Shown here in pieces: positions 6,451-14,446 of a stretch of 64,000 nt of DNA. The notes under the pieces are model-generated. The model searched no databases, was not told where the DNA came from, and saw only the letters and a program-made list of their open reading frames with translations. Position 1 is the stretch's first letter, and each line of letters opens with the position of its first letter. Source of the DNA: Microbacterium rhizomatis. GTDB lineage: Bacteria > Actinomycetota > Actinomycetes > Actinomycetales > Microbacteriaceae. The translations under genes and the position numbers were made by a program. The DNA lies in contig NZ_VYSA01000001.1 in assembly GCF_008710745.1 (NCBI RefSeq), positions 744,001 through 808,000 of the forward strand, given 5' to 3'.

Positions 6451-7164
6451 ATGTCTACAAGCCCAGCCCCGTCACCGAGAGTCCGAGGAACGGAGCTGGT
6501 GAAGACTTACGGTGAAACAACAGCGCTGGGTGGCGTCACTGTCGAGGTTCGTGATGGTGAGTCGGTGGCGGTGATGGGGCCGTCGGGCTCGGGGAAGACG
6601 ACCCTTCTGCATCTGCTGGCCGGGATCGTCCCGCCGGATGCCGGCGAGGTGATTCTGCGAACTGATGCGGGTCCGGTGAGTATCGGCGCGCTCGATGACG
6701 ATGCTCGTTCGGCGCTCCGGCTGCGGGAGTTTGGCTTTGTCTTTCAGCAGGGTCTTCTGCTCCCTGAACTGACGGCGGTCGAGAACATTTCGCTCCCTCT
6801 GCTGCTCTCAGGCGCAACTCGCGCGTCGGCAGAGTCATCGTCTCGGGGTCTGCTGGCATCGCTGGGGCTTGACGGTCTGGGGGAACGTCGGATCGGGCAG
6901 CTTTCGGGCGGGCAGGCTCAGCGGGTCGCCATCGCTCGCGCTGTCGTCGGGAATCCGCCGGTGGTGTTCGCGGACGAGCCGACCGGCGCGCTGGACTCGA
7001 CCACCGCCTCCGATGTGCTCGATCTTCTGATGTCGCTGACCGCTCACCGTGGCCGGGCTCTCGTGCTTGTGACGCACGATGAGTCTGTCGCTGCTCGGTG
7101 TTCTCGGGTGGTGCGGATGAAGGATGGCCGGGTTGTATCCGACAGCGCGGAGTCACGGCCATGA
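6451..7164 (+). CDS. ABC transporter ATP-binding protein, MacB/LolD-like
   Basis: A 237-residue ATPase starting at ATG 6451, preceded by a GAGGATTGAGAG region. It has Walker A (GPSGSGKTT), a Q-loop (FVFQQGLLLPELTAVENI), the signature LSGGQAQRVAIA, Walker B with VFADEPTGALD, and an H-loop (LVTHDESVAARC). The short form and the DEPTGALD sequence place it with the MacB/LolD/BceA branch that powers FtsX-like permeases. The next gene overlaps its stop by 4 bases (ATGA) and encodes that permease. Longer upstream starts would overlap the promoter motif and are unlikely. Its neighbours suggest peptide-antibiotic export or resistance. Confidence 0.9.
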   Translation: MSTSPAPSPRVRGTELVKTYGETTALGGVTVEVRDGESVAVMGPSGSGKTTLLHLLAGIVPPDAGEVILRTDAGPVSIGALDDDARSALRLREFGFVFQQGLLLPELTAVENISLPLLLSGATRASAESSSRGLLASLGLDGLGERRIGQLSGGQAQRVAIARAVVGNPPVVFADEPTGALDSTTASDVLDLLMSLTAHRGRALVLVTHDESVAARCSRVVRMKDGRVVSDSAESRP

Positions 7165-8501
7165 ACTGGCACGTGCTGTGGCTTCTCATCCGTCCAGGCC
7201 GGACCGGTGTCTCAACCGTTGTACTTCCTGCCGTGGCGTTCGCGGTGATCACGACGGTCGCGTTGAGCGTGGTGGCGATCGCTGGCCGGTTCTGGTTCGC
7301 TCCTGACAACGAGTTCGGTGCATATCGGCTGCTGGGCGCCGGTCTCGTCATTCTGCTGTTCGTGCCGTTGAGTACACTCTCGGCAGCGGCAGCGCGGCTT
7401 TCCGCGCGGCGGCGCGACGATCGTCTTGCAACGCTCAGGCTCCTCGGGGCCGCGTCCACTCTCGTGCGGCGGATCGCGTTCAGTGAGGCGGTGTTGATCG
7501 CCGCGACCGGCGCGGCTATCGGTGTACTTCTGTACCTTCTTGCCGCCCCGCTTCTGCTGCTCGTTCCGATGCAGGGTGAGTCTGCGCAGGCTGCGGAGAT
7601 GTGGTTGCCGTGGTGGGTGACGGTGTCTCTTGCCGTCGGCGTGGTCGCGATCGCGGCACTGAGCGCGACAGCGAGCTTGCGCATGGTCGTTGTGTCACCG
7701 TTGGGGGTGCGGACCCGGAGTGAGGCTCCTCGGCTGCGGTGGGTTCGGCTGCTGATCGGTGGCGGGGTGATCGCGCTCGCGCTGGTTCTCTTGCAGTCGG
7801 TGTCCGGGAGCTGGGGCGCGACCGGGATCGCCGCGGCATACGCGGTCGCTCTGGTCGCGGTGATGTCGGTACTCGGGGTGGTCGGCCCATTCATTACCGC
7901 CCGGCTCGCAGGTCTGCGCGCTAAGAGAGCGAGCACAGCGTCCGCGTTGATCGCAGCACGCGTGGTGCTGGAGTCGCCGGCAACAGCGTGGCGGCAGGTG
8001 TCCGGGGTGGCCTTGGCGAGTTTCCTCGTCGTTCCGGCCGGGTCGATGCTCGGCTACCTCGACATGATCCAACGCACATCGCCCGTGGTCACGGACGAGA
8101 ACCGAGTGCTGTTCGCCGATATCCGAACGGTGCTGCTGGTCGCGCTGGTCGTCTCTTTCCTGCTGGTCGCCTGCTCGGTCGGCGTGACCCAGGCTGCGGC
8201 GGTTCTGGAACGCGGCGCGTTCTACGTCAGCCTCGACCGTCTCGGAATGCCGCGTCGTGAGATGAACCGGTCACGGTGGGGGGCGGTGCTGCTGCCGCTT
8301 CTGGTCGCATCCATCGGCTCTGCCCTCGCGTCGACGGCGCTGGTGTTCCTGTTGGTCGCGATCGCGGTCGCGACAGCACCGCTGTTCATCGTGGGTGTGG
8401 TGCTGCTCCTTGCTGCCGGTATCGGTGCGGTGCGTGTCGCCGTTGCAGCGACGACGCCCGTGCTGCGTTCGGTTCTCGCCCGCCCCGACCGGGTGCTCTA
8501 G
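7161..8501 (+). CDS. FtsX-like ABC transporter permease
   Basis: A 446-residue membrane protein; ATG 7161 overlaps the ATPase stop. Predicted helices include TVVLPAVAFAVITTVALSVVAI near the N-terminus and a three-helix FtsX-like block at about residues 60-180 (VFVPLSTL, then AARLSARRRDDRLATLRLLGAA before a helix). A second block occupies the C-terminal 120 residues, where the segment LERGAFYVSLDRLGMPRREM precedes the last helices. This is the duplicated arrangement seen in BceB/YtrF-type permeases. It forms a complex with the preceding ATPase. A hairpin just after the stop (8501-8520) may end the transcript. Confidence 0.85.
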   Translation: MNWHVLWLLIRPGRTGVSTVVLPAVAFAVITTVALSVVAIAGRFWFAPDNEFGAYRLLGAGLVILLFVPLSTLSAAAARLSARRRDDRLATLRLLGAASTLVRRIAFSEAVLIAATGAAIGVLLYLLAAPLLLLVPMQGESAQAAEMWLPWWVTVSLAVGVVAIAALSATASLRMVVVSPLGVRTRSEAPRLRWVRLLIGGGVIALALVLLQSVSGSWGATGIAAAYAVALVAVMSVLGVVGPFITARLAGLRAKRASTASALIAARVVLESPATAWRQVSGVALASFLVVPAGSMLGYLDMIQRTSPVVTDENRVLFADIRTVLLVALVVSFLLVACSVGVTQAAAVLERGAFYVSLDRLGMPRREMNRSRWGAVLLPLLVASIGSALASTALVFLLVAIAVATAPLFIVGVVLLLAAGIGAVRVAVAATTPVLRSVLARPDRVL

Positions 8502-8520
8502 GACCATCCAGGGTTGGTCC
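8501..8520 (+). terminator. Short hairpin after the FtsX-like permease gene
   Basis: GGACCA and TGGTCC (8501-8506, 8515-8520) pair around an 8-base loop immediately at the stop codon. There is no T-tract, so it may be a weak terminator or processing site. Confidence 0.35.
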
Positions 8521-8546
8521 GCGGGGAAGCGCATTGTCACCCACGG

Positions 8547-8585
8547 TTGATGTTCCGGTGGGTGGGTCGATTCCTACGTTGGAAG
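8547..8585 (+). promoter_or_regulatory. Shared promoter/operator motif, copy 2 (LanFEG-like operon)
   Basis: TTGATGTT, 16 bases, TTCCTACGTTGGAAG: the same motif and spacing as 6382-6420. It lies 47 bases upstream of the GTG start of the second ATPase. Two copies in front of two ABC operons beside a two-component system suggest coordinated induction. Confidence 0.6.
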
Positions 8586-8631
8586 TAGGCCATTCCCACC
8601 GCTCCGCAGGGGCATGAAAGGACGAAGCACC

Positions 8632-9543
8632 GTGACGATCGAGACACGCAGCCTCAGCAAGAGATACGGGCGCAAGTACGCCATCCAGGATGTGTCATTC
8701 ACCGTGGCCTCCGGCAAGGTCACGGGCTTCCTCGGACCGAACGGGGCTGGCAAGTCCACCACCCTCCGGGCGATCGTCGGTCTGGATCACCCCACGTCGG
8801 GGACGGCGCTGATCGGTGGTCGTCCGTATGCGGAGCTCGGCGCGCCGCTGCACGAGGTCGGTGCTCTCCTGGATGCGCGTTCCGCGCACCGTTCCCGTAC
8901 CGCTCGCAATCATCTGCGTTGGGTGGCGGCTACGAACCGCATTGCGAAGTCGCGTGTGGAAGAGGTCATCGACCTCGCGGGACTCAGTACGGTAGCGGAC
9001 AAGCGGGTAGGTGGTTTCTCTCTCGGGATGGGGCAGCGGCTCGGCATCGCGGTCGCCCTGCTCGGTGATCCTCAAACGCTGATCCTCGATGAACCGGTCA
9101 ACGGCCTCGACCCCGATGGCGTGACCTGGATGCGCGGTCTGCTGCGCGGGCTCGCGGACGAAGGTCGCACCGTGTTCCTGTCCTCGCATCTCCTCGGTGA
9201 GCTCTCGTTGATCGCCGATCACGTCATCGTGATCGGCAAAGGCCGCATCATCGCCGACAAGCCCCTCTCCGAACTCGTCGACACGACCGAGACGACCCAG
9301 GTGCGCACAGCAGCCGTCGCCGACCTGGTAAAGGTACTGACCGGTCCTGAGGTCAGCACGACCGTCCTCTCCGCGGACACGGTGGAGGTGTCCGGGCTCT
9401 CAGCGGAGCAGATCGCGGAGCGCGCGAACGTCGCCGGCATCGTGCTGTATCAGATCGCCCCGGTGACCAGATCGCTCGAGGACGCCTACAACGAACTCAC
9501 CCGCGACGCGGTGGAGTACCGCGCCACCGGAGCAGGATCATGA
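8632..9543 (+). CDS. ABC transporter ATP-binding protein, bacitracin/lantibiotic-immunity type (LanF-like)
   Basis: A 303-residue ATPase. GTG 8632 is chosen because AAAGGACG lies 8 bases upstream; the ATG at 8614 is an alternative. Motifs: Walker A GPNGAGKST, a signature region FSLGMGQRLGIAVAL, Walker B LILDEPVNGLDPDG, H-loop FLSSHLLGEL, then a C-terminal regulatory extension of about 90 residues. This is the BcrA/NisF class used for self-protection against, or resistance to, peptide antibiotics. Two ABC-2 permease genes follow (the next start overlaps by 4 bases), giving the LanF-E-G layout. Confidence 0.9.
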   Translation: MTIETRSLSKRYGRKYAIQDVSFTVASGKVTGFLGPNGAGKSTTLRAIVGLDHPTSGTALIGGRPYAELGAPLHEVGALLDARSAHRSRTARNHLRWVAATNRIAKSRVEEVIDLAGLSTVADKRVGGFSLGMGQRLGIAVALLGDPQTLILDEPVNGLDPDGVTWMRGLLRGLADEGRTVFLSSHLLGELSLIADHVIVIGKGRIIADKPLSELVDTTETTQVRTAAVADLVKVLTGPEVSTTVLSADTVEVSGLSAEQIAERANVAGIVLYQIAPVTRSLEDAYNELTRDAVEYRATGAGS

Positions 9544-10346
9544 CGACGCTCACAGCGACGCCCGTGACCGCACGGCGGGTCACCTCCCTGAGCGCGGTGA
9601 ACGCGGAACGCATCAAGTTCCTCACCCTGCCCTCATACACGATCTCTGCTCTCGCGACACTTGCGCTGCTGATCGGGCTGGGCGTGCTGAGCTCGTTCGC
9701 AATGGTCTGGCAGGCCGAGGACGGCGGTCCCGCGCTGGGGCCGGTGGTGCCTGGGCTGGTTCTGGATGGTGTGCAGACCGCGCAGGTTCTGCTCGCGATC
9801 GTGGCGACGCTCTTCGTCACCTCCGAATACGCCCAGGGCACTATCCAGACCAGCGTCATCGCCGTCCCCAAGCGCATCCCGATCCTGATGGCAAAAGCCG
9901 CGACCGTCGCCTCCGCGGGGCTACTCATCGGTGTTGCCGGGAGTGCGACGCTCATGTTCGCGGCTCCTGCGATTCTCGACCAGGCCGGCATCGGGGTCGA
10001 CTGGTCCGCGCAGACGCCGGTGCAGGTGATCCTCGGGTGTGGTCTCTATCTGGCGCTGATCGCCGTGCTGGCGCTGAGCCTGGGGGTGCTGATCCGGAAC
10101 ACGGTGGGTGCTTTCCTCACCGTCGTCGCGCTGCTCACGGTGGCACCGCTTCTGCTCAGCGCCGTGCCGATCGAGTGGGTCGCCAAAGCGACTTCGTATC
10201 TTCCCACCATCGCCGGCATCCTCGTGCTGTACCCAGACAGCCCCATGTCACCACTCACCCCGTGGCAGGGCCTCGGCGTCCTGGCCGCCTGGGCGACCGC
10301 CGGGATGGTCGCCGCAGCACTCACTCTTCGATTCAGGGACGCGTGA
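9540..10346 (+). CDS. ABC-2 type permease (LanE/G-like), first copy
   Basis: A 268-residue protein with about six membrane helices. The amphipathic start LSAVNAERIKFLTLPSYTISALATLALLIGLGVL is typical of BcrB/NisE-type permeases. The ATG at 9540 overlaps the ATPase stop (ATGA). The gene at 10381 is a paralogue sharing the AERIKF-TL entry motif, helix order and the TSEYAQGTIQTS/TSEYTSGQIKLS segment. The two would form a heterodimeric channel for the LanF-like ATPase, removing peptides from the membrane. Confidence 0.85.
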   Translation: MTTLTATPVTARRVTSLSAVNAERIKFLTLPSYTISALATLALLIGLGVLSSFAMVWQAEDGGPALGPVVPGLVLDGVQTAQVLLAIVATLFVTSEYAQGTIQTSVIAVPKRIPILMAKAATVASAGLLIGVAGSATLMFAAPAILDQAGIGVDWSAQTPVQVILGCGLYLALIAVLALSLGVLIRNTVGAFLTVVALLTVAPLLLSAVPIEWVAKATSYLPTIAGILVLYPDSPMSPLTPWQGLGVLAAWATAGMVAAALTLRFRDA

Positions 10347-10380
10347 CGCCGTGAATCGTTCCGACACTCAAGCAGGAGCC

Positions 10381-11196
10381 ATGACCGCCACAACCCGTTC
10401 CACCGCCATCCCTGCCCGACTGCGTCTCATCGACGTCATCACCGCCGAACGCATCAAGTTCTTCACGCTGCGATCCAACCCCATCCTCGTATCCGTGGTC
10501 GGGGCACTGATCGCGCTCTCGGCGCTGCCGTCCGCGATCGCGCTGACTGTGCCATCCTCCAACCCCGGAGCTGCCGTCAACACGGTCACCAGCGTCGACT
10601 CGCTCCGCTTCGTGGACACCGTTCTGTGGATGCAGATCGTGTTCGCCGTGATCGCGGTGCTCTACGCGACCAGCGAGTACACCAGCGGCCAGATCAAACT
10701 CTCACTCACCGCTGTACCCTCCCGCATCCCGGTACTCGCCGCGAAAGCCATCGTCATCTCAGTGATTGGCTTCGTCGTCGGCACGGTTGCCGCGCTCATC
10801 GCCGTGTGCGTTCCCCTGCTGATCCTGCCCTTCGGGGACATCGCCTACGACTTCGTACTCGGCTATGCGCTGCTGCTCTCGGTCGCGTCCGGCATCTACC
10901 TCGCCCTCACCGGGGTCGTGGCCTTGTGCATCGGGGCGCTGATCCGCAACGTCGTGGTCGCGATCATCATCCCCGTCGCCGTGTTCAGCATCGTGCCGTC
11001 TGTGCTCGAATCCATCGGAAACGACACCATCACCATGCTCACCGGCTACCTCCCCACGGTGGCGGGTCGCGTGATCCTCACCACGTTCGAGAACCCCGCC
11101 GGCCTCACCGCCTGGCCGGGTCTGGCCGTTCTCGCCGGATGGGCTCTCGTCCTGCTCGCGCTCGCGAGCTGGGCGCTTCGCGCCAGAGATGCGTGA
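10381..11196 (+). CDS. ABC-2 type permease (LanE/G-like), second copy
   Basis: A 271-residue paralogue of the preceding permease, starting at ATG 10381 after a 34-base gap with a GCAGGAGCC Shine-Dalgarno. It shows ITAERIKFFTLRSNPILVSVVGALIAL at the N-terminus and about six helices in total. Duplicated divergent permeases are the rule in LanFEG systems. It ends about 100 bases before the histidine kinase gene, and the whole set is probably one operon driven from 8547. Confidence 0.85.
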   Translation: MTATTRSTAIPARLRLIDVITAERIKFFTLRSNPILVSVVGALIALSALPSAIALTVPSSNPGAAVNTVTSVDSLRFVDTVLWMQIVFAVIAVLYATSEYTSGQIKLSLTAVPSRIPVLAAKAIVISVIGFVVGTVAALIAVCVPLLILPFGDIAYDFVLGYALLLSVASGIYLALTGVVALCIGALIRNVVVAIIIPVAVFSIVPSVLESIGNDTITMLTGYLPTVAGRVILTTFENPAGLTAWPGLAVLAGWALVLLALASWALRARDA

Positions 11197-11294
11197 GAGG
11201 AGGCAGCCCATTGACCATCATGGTGCTCCCGGCAGCCCGCTCAGGACTGCACGAGACAATGGAACCGACGAGAACCCGCGAAACAGGAAGACCC

Positions 11295-12500
11295 ATGCCA
11301 GAGGACACACCCGCTCCCCGCGTCAATGCGGATGAGTTCGCGCTGCGTCCCTGGCCTCCCTTTCGCTGGCTGAAGCGTCACCCCAAAGTCATCGACATCC
11401 TCATCATTGTCCTTGCTGTCGCCCCGCAGATCGTCGCCCTCATCTATGCCGGCGGCGCGCAACCCTGGACCGCGTATGCGACAGTCGGGCTTACCGGGCT
11501 CGCACTGATTTGGCGCCGCTCTCACCCGGCGGCGGTGCTGGTCGCGATCTCCCTCGCCGGGACGATCCACCCGGCCACCAATCAGACCATCGCCCTGGCC
11601 TTCGCTGTCTACACCGTTGCCTCACGACTCTCCTTCGGGCGGACCGCGGCTGTCGCCGGCGCGAGCCTGGCAGTCTCGGCAGCGGGGGCATTCATCTGGC
11701 AACTCATGACCCAAGAGCCCGTGATCCCGAGCAGTGTGATCGACCCGTTCGTGCTTCTCGCGCTCGCTATCGGTATCGCCGTTCGCGGGCGACGGGCGCA
11801 ACGGGAAGCAGTTACGGAGCTGATCAACCAACGCATCGAGAACGCGCGCACTCTGGAACGGACGCGCATCGCGGCGGAAATGCACGATGTGGTCGCGCAC
11901 TCTCTGTCGGTGATGATCGCGTTGGCGAACGGTGCGGCAACCGCGTGGCAGAAGCACCCCGAACGATCCGCTGACGCACTCGACCACCTCTCCGCCGTCG
12001 GGCGGGGCGCACTCACCGATATGCAGCGAGTGCTCCATCTTCTCCGCGACTCCGACGCCGACCTGGACGCAGCGCTCCACGAATCCGGGCACAACCTCCC
12101 TGACTTGGAGAACCTGGTCGAAGTGTTCCAGGCCGCCGGCCTCCCGGTCGTTCTCACCCGCACAGGAAGCGTCATCACCGACGACCCCGCGCTGAACACC
12201 ACCGTTTACCGCATCGCACAGGAATCCCTCACCAATGCCCTGCGCTACGCGACAGGCGCCACACGGGTCCAGCTCAGCATCAGTCGGCACGAGAACACGC
12301 TCCATCTACACGTCACAGACGATGGAAATGGTGCCACCACCGGAGACCAACTCGGCTCGAAGAAGGGCTTGATCGGGATTCGCGAACGCGCCGCCGCCTA
12401 CGACGGTGAACTCGTCGCCGGGCGAACGGTCACCGGCGGATGGCAAACCATCGTCACACTCAGAGTCCCGCAAACCGGGGAGGTGACCCATGACGAATGA
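11295..12500 (+). CDS. Two-component sensor histidine kinase, NarL/DesK-type (HisKA_3)
   Basis: A 401-residue kinase from ATG 11295. Four or five membrane helices fill residues 30 to about 165 (VIDILIIVLAVAPQIVALIYAG onward). The phospho-acceptor helix is RTRIAAEMHDVVAHSLSVM, with His in the MHDVVAHS box. The C-terminal ATPase contains VYRIAQESLTNALRYA (N box), VTDDGNGA (G1) and KGLIGIRERAAAYDGEL (G2). There is almost no extracellular sensor domain, as in intramembrane-sensing kinases linked to antibiotic ABC transporters. The response regulator gene overlaps its end by 11 bases. Confidence 0.9.
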   Translation: MPEDTPAPRVNADEFALRPWPPFRWLKRHPKVIDILIIVLAVAPQIVALIYAGGAQPWTAYATVGLTGLALIWRRSHPAAVLVAISLAGTIHPATNQTIALAFAVYTVASRLSFGRTAAVAGASLAVSAAGAFIWQLMTQEPVIPSSVIDPFVLLALAIGIAVRGRRAQREAVTELINQRIENARTLERTRIAAEMHDVVAHSLSVMIALANGAATAWQKHPERSADALDHLSAVGRGALTDMQRVLHLLRDSDADLDAALHESGHNLPDLENLVEVFQAAGLPVVLTRTGSVITDDPALNTTVYRIAQESLTNALRYATGATRVQLSISRHENTLHLHVTDDGNGATTGDQLGSKKGLIGIRERAAAYDGELVAGRTVTGGWQTIVTLRVPQTGEVTHDE

Positions 12501-13176
12501 GGCCACCACCCGGATGATCCGGGTTCTCGTCGTTGATGACCAGCCGCTCGTGCGGAAAGGGAACGCGCTCGTTCTCGACACTGCGGACGACATCGAAGTC
12601 GTCGGTGAAGCGGCCGACGGCCTCGAAGCCATCACCCTCAGCGCTGACCTCACCCCCGACGTCGTGCTCATGGATGTCCGCATGCCAGGAATGGACGGCA
12701 TCCAAGCAACCAAAACGATCACCAGCAGGCAACCCCTGACACGGGTCGTGGTCTTCACTACCTTCGACCTCGACGAGTACGCCTTCGGAGCCCTGGAAGC
12801 GGGAGCGAGTGCGTTCCTCCTCAAGAGCACCACGCCGGAACTCCTCACCCGGGCAGTGCGCACCGTGGCCGGCGGCGAGTCGGTGGTCGAGCCTCGGATC
12901 ACGACCAAGCTCATCAGCCACTACACGCTTAGCACCATGCACGAAGCAGACCCCCACGTGCACGCTCTGCTCTCGTCACTCACCCCACGTGAGCATGACG
13001 TGTTCCTCGCCATCGCCCAAGGTCTGTCGAACCCTGAGATCAGCGAGAGGCATCACCTCTCACCGGCGACCGTGAAGACCTACGTGAACCGCGTCTTCGC
13101 AAAGCTCACCGTCCGCGACCGCGTTCAGGCGGTCATTCTCGCCTACACGCACGGGATCATCCCCGTCCGCGAGTAA
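12490..13176 (+). CDS. LuxR/NarL-family response regulator
   Basis: A 228-residue protein. The receiver domain (residues 10 to about 130) shows VLVVDDQPLVRKG, phospho-acceptor Asp in VVLMDVRMPGMDG, and conserved Thr and Lys in VVVFTTFD and FLLKSTTPE. The C-terminal LuxR helix-turn-helix is LTPREHDVFLAIAQGLSNPEIS...TVKTYVNRVFAKL. It is translated from within the kinase gene. I infer that it binds the shared motif before both ABC operons and activates them when the kinase senses a peptide. Confidence 0.92.
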   Translation: MTNEATTRMIRVLVVDDQPLVRKGNALVLDTADDIEVVGEAADGLEAITLSADLTPDVVLMDVRMPGMDGIQATKTITSRQPLTRVVVFTTFDLDEYAFGALEAGASAFLLKSTTPELLTRAVRTVAGGESVVEPRITTKLISHYTLSTMHEADPHVHALLSSLTPREHDVFLAIAQGLSNPEISERHHLSPATVKTYVNRVFAKLTVRDRVQAVILAYTHGIIPVRE

Positions 13177-13192
13177 ACATGATCGCCAGATC

Positions 13193-13224
13193 AACCCGAT
13201 CCGCCCTCGAAGGCACATCGGGTT
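13193..13224 (+). terminator. Hairpin after the response regulator gene
   Basis: AACCCGAT and ATCGGGTT pair (8-base stem, 16-base loop) 16 bases past the response regulator stop. There is no T-run. It could end the ABC/two-component operon. Confidence 0.4.
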
Positions 13225-13284
13225 CCTCGAAGACGCCCAGGCAACGACTCGCGCAGACCTGTACTGAACCACGGCGTTGACGGC

Positions 13285-14220
13285 ATGCACCGATCACGCC
13301 TCAGAGCCCCCGAGTACGCGCCCGTTGCCGCGCGCACGCGAACCGATCACGTCGCTATCGAACCGGTTGCGTTCGACTGCGTGAAGTTCATCGTCGTCCG
13401 CTCTGGCAGCGCGCGACTGTTCAGCGAGTTCGGTGCCCGCCACATAAGCATCGGCGACGTCGTGGTGCTCGCAGCAAACACCCTCTGTGGGGCTGAGCCC
13501 GAGGGGTGGATAACGACAACAACCCTCTACCTCGACCGTGACTATGTGATCGATCAGGTGTTCTGGCAGTACGCCGCACGCTTCAAGGATCGGCTTGATG
13601 CCAGCACGTTCCTCGATGCGAACTACGCGGAACCCGCGCAGGTCGTTCGGATCGGCGAGGAACGTGCTGGATTGCTGATGCCGTGGCTGGACGAACTCGC
13701 GACACTGAGCATCGACGGCCTGCAAGCAGAACACTTCTACCGGGCGCAGGCGCTCGTCTCAGCCGTCCTCGATGTCGTCGTTCCGAGTCTTACCGTCACA
13801 GACCAACGGGTCACGTCAACTCAGCGGAGCACGATCGTGCCGTCCGCGCCCAGACACCGTGCGTTTCGACCGGTGCGTGCCGAAGCCCGGAGGGTTGCGG
13901 AACTCATTGCCGGTGAGCTTGATCGTCGGTGGTCAGTGCCCGAACTGGCGGCCACGGTGCATCTGTCGCCATCGCAACTCCGACGAGTCTTCACAGCGTC
14001 GTTTGGGAAGTCGCCGATCGCGTATCTGACGATGCTGCGCGCGGAACGGATGGCCCATCTACTCAAGGTCACCGACTCGCCGATCTCGATCATCGCCGCG
14101 TCGGTGGGGTGGGGTGATCCTGATTTCGCAGCCCAGCAGTTTCGCCGTAGTGTCGGGGTCGCTCCGAGCGAATATCGCCGGATCAGCCGCGAAATCCCGT
14201 TGCCGACAGACCCCGAGTGA
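13285..14220 (+). CDS. AraC-family transcriptional regulator
   Basis: A 311-residue regulator. Residues 1 to about 190 are a cupin-like ligand domain (FIVVRSGSARLFSEFGARHISIGDVVVLAANTLCGAEPEGW). The C-terminal 100 residues hold two AraC helix-turn-helices: WSVPELAATVHLSPSQLRRVFTASFGKSPIAY and the second half ending SVGWGDPDFAAQQFRRSVGVAPSEYRR. The gene stands alone between the ABC/two-component module and the ArdC gene. Its target is unknown; it may govern ICE functions. A 7-base hairpin follows at 14249-14267. Confidence 0.88.
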   Translation: MHRSRLRAPEYAPVAARTRTDHVAIEPVAFDCVKFIVVRSGSARLFSEFGARHISIGDVVVLAANTLCGAEPEGWITTTTLYLDRDYVIDQVFWQYAARFKDRLDASTFLDANYAEPAQVVRIGEERAGLLMPWLDELATLSIDGLQAEHFYRAQALVSAVLDVVVPSLTVTDQRVTSTQRSTIVPSAPRHRAFRPVRAEARRVAELIAGELDRRWSVPELAATVHLSPSQLRRVFTASFGKSPIAYLTMLRAERMAHLLKVTDSPISIIAASVGWGDPDFAAQQFRRSVGVAPSEYRRISREIPLPTDPE

Positions 14221-14248
14221 ACGCGCGTGCGTCCGGGTGAAACGACCA

Positions 14249-14267
14249 TGATCCGGTGCTCGGATCA
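14249..14267. terminator. Hairpin between the araC-like and ardC-like genes
   Basis: TGATCCG-GTGCT-CGGATCA is a perfect 7-base stem with a 5-base loop, 29 bases after the AraC stop. It is a possible terminator. The rest of the 14221-14446 gap carries the GTGCACCT-type site 2 and the ArdC ribosome binding site. Confidence 0.4.
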
Positions 14268-14318
14268 CCGGGGCTCCTGCTTCTGGGGTAGAGGTGGGCT
14301 GACCACGTCGGGTTCAGT

Positions 14319-14327
14319 GATGCACCT
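14319..14327. promoter_or_regulatory. GTGCACCT palindromic motif, site 2 (degenerate: GATGCACCT)
   Basis: GATGCACCT lies 120 bases before the ArdC-like gene, the first gene of a long plus-strand run of ICE genes. It matches the other sites except for one base of the palindrome. Confidence 0.3.
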
Positions 14328-14446
14328 GGCGGTCGCTCACAATCTGTCCGTCGTCCGTCTCGATTGCGTTTCCTGAGTCCCTTCGCGCACCTTCTGGTCG
14401 CAGAGGTCACCCGCCGTGTGCGGGTACCTGCGGGAGGAGGACGGCG

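Noticed and set aside
10626..11294. Extended N-terminus of the histidine kinase
   Set aside because: The frame is open from 10626 but this part overlaps the permease gene and is Arg/His-rich; the kinase proper begins at 11295 just before its membrane helices.
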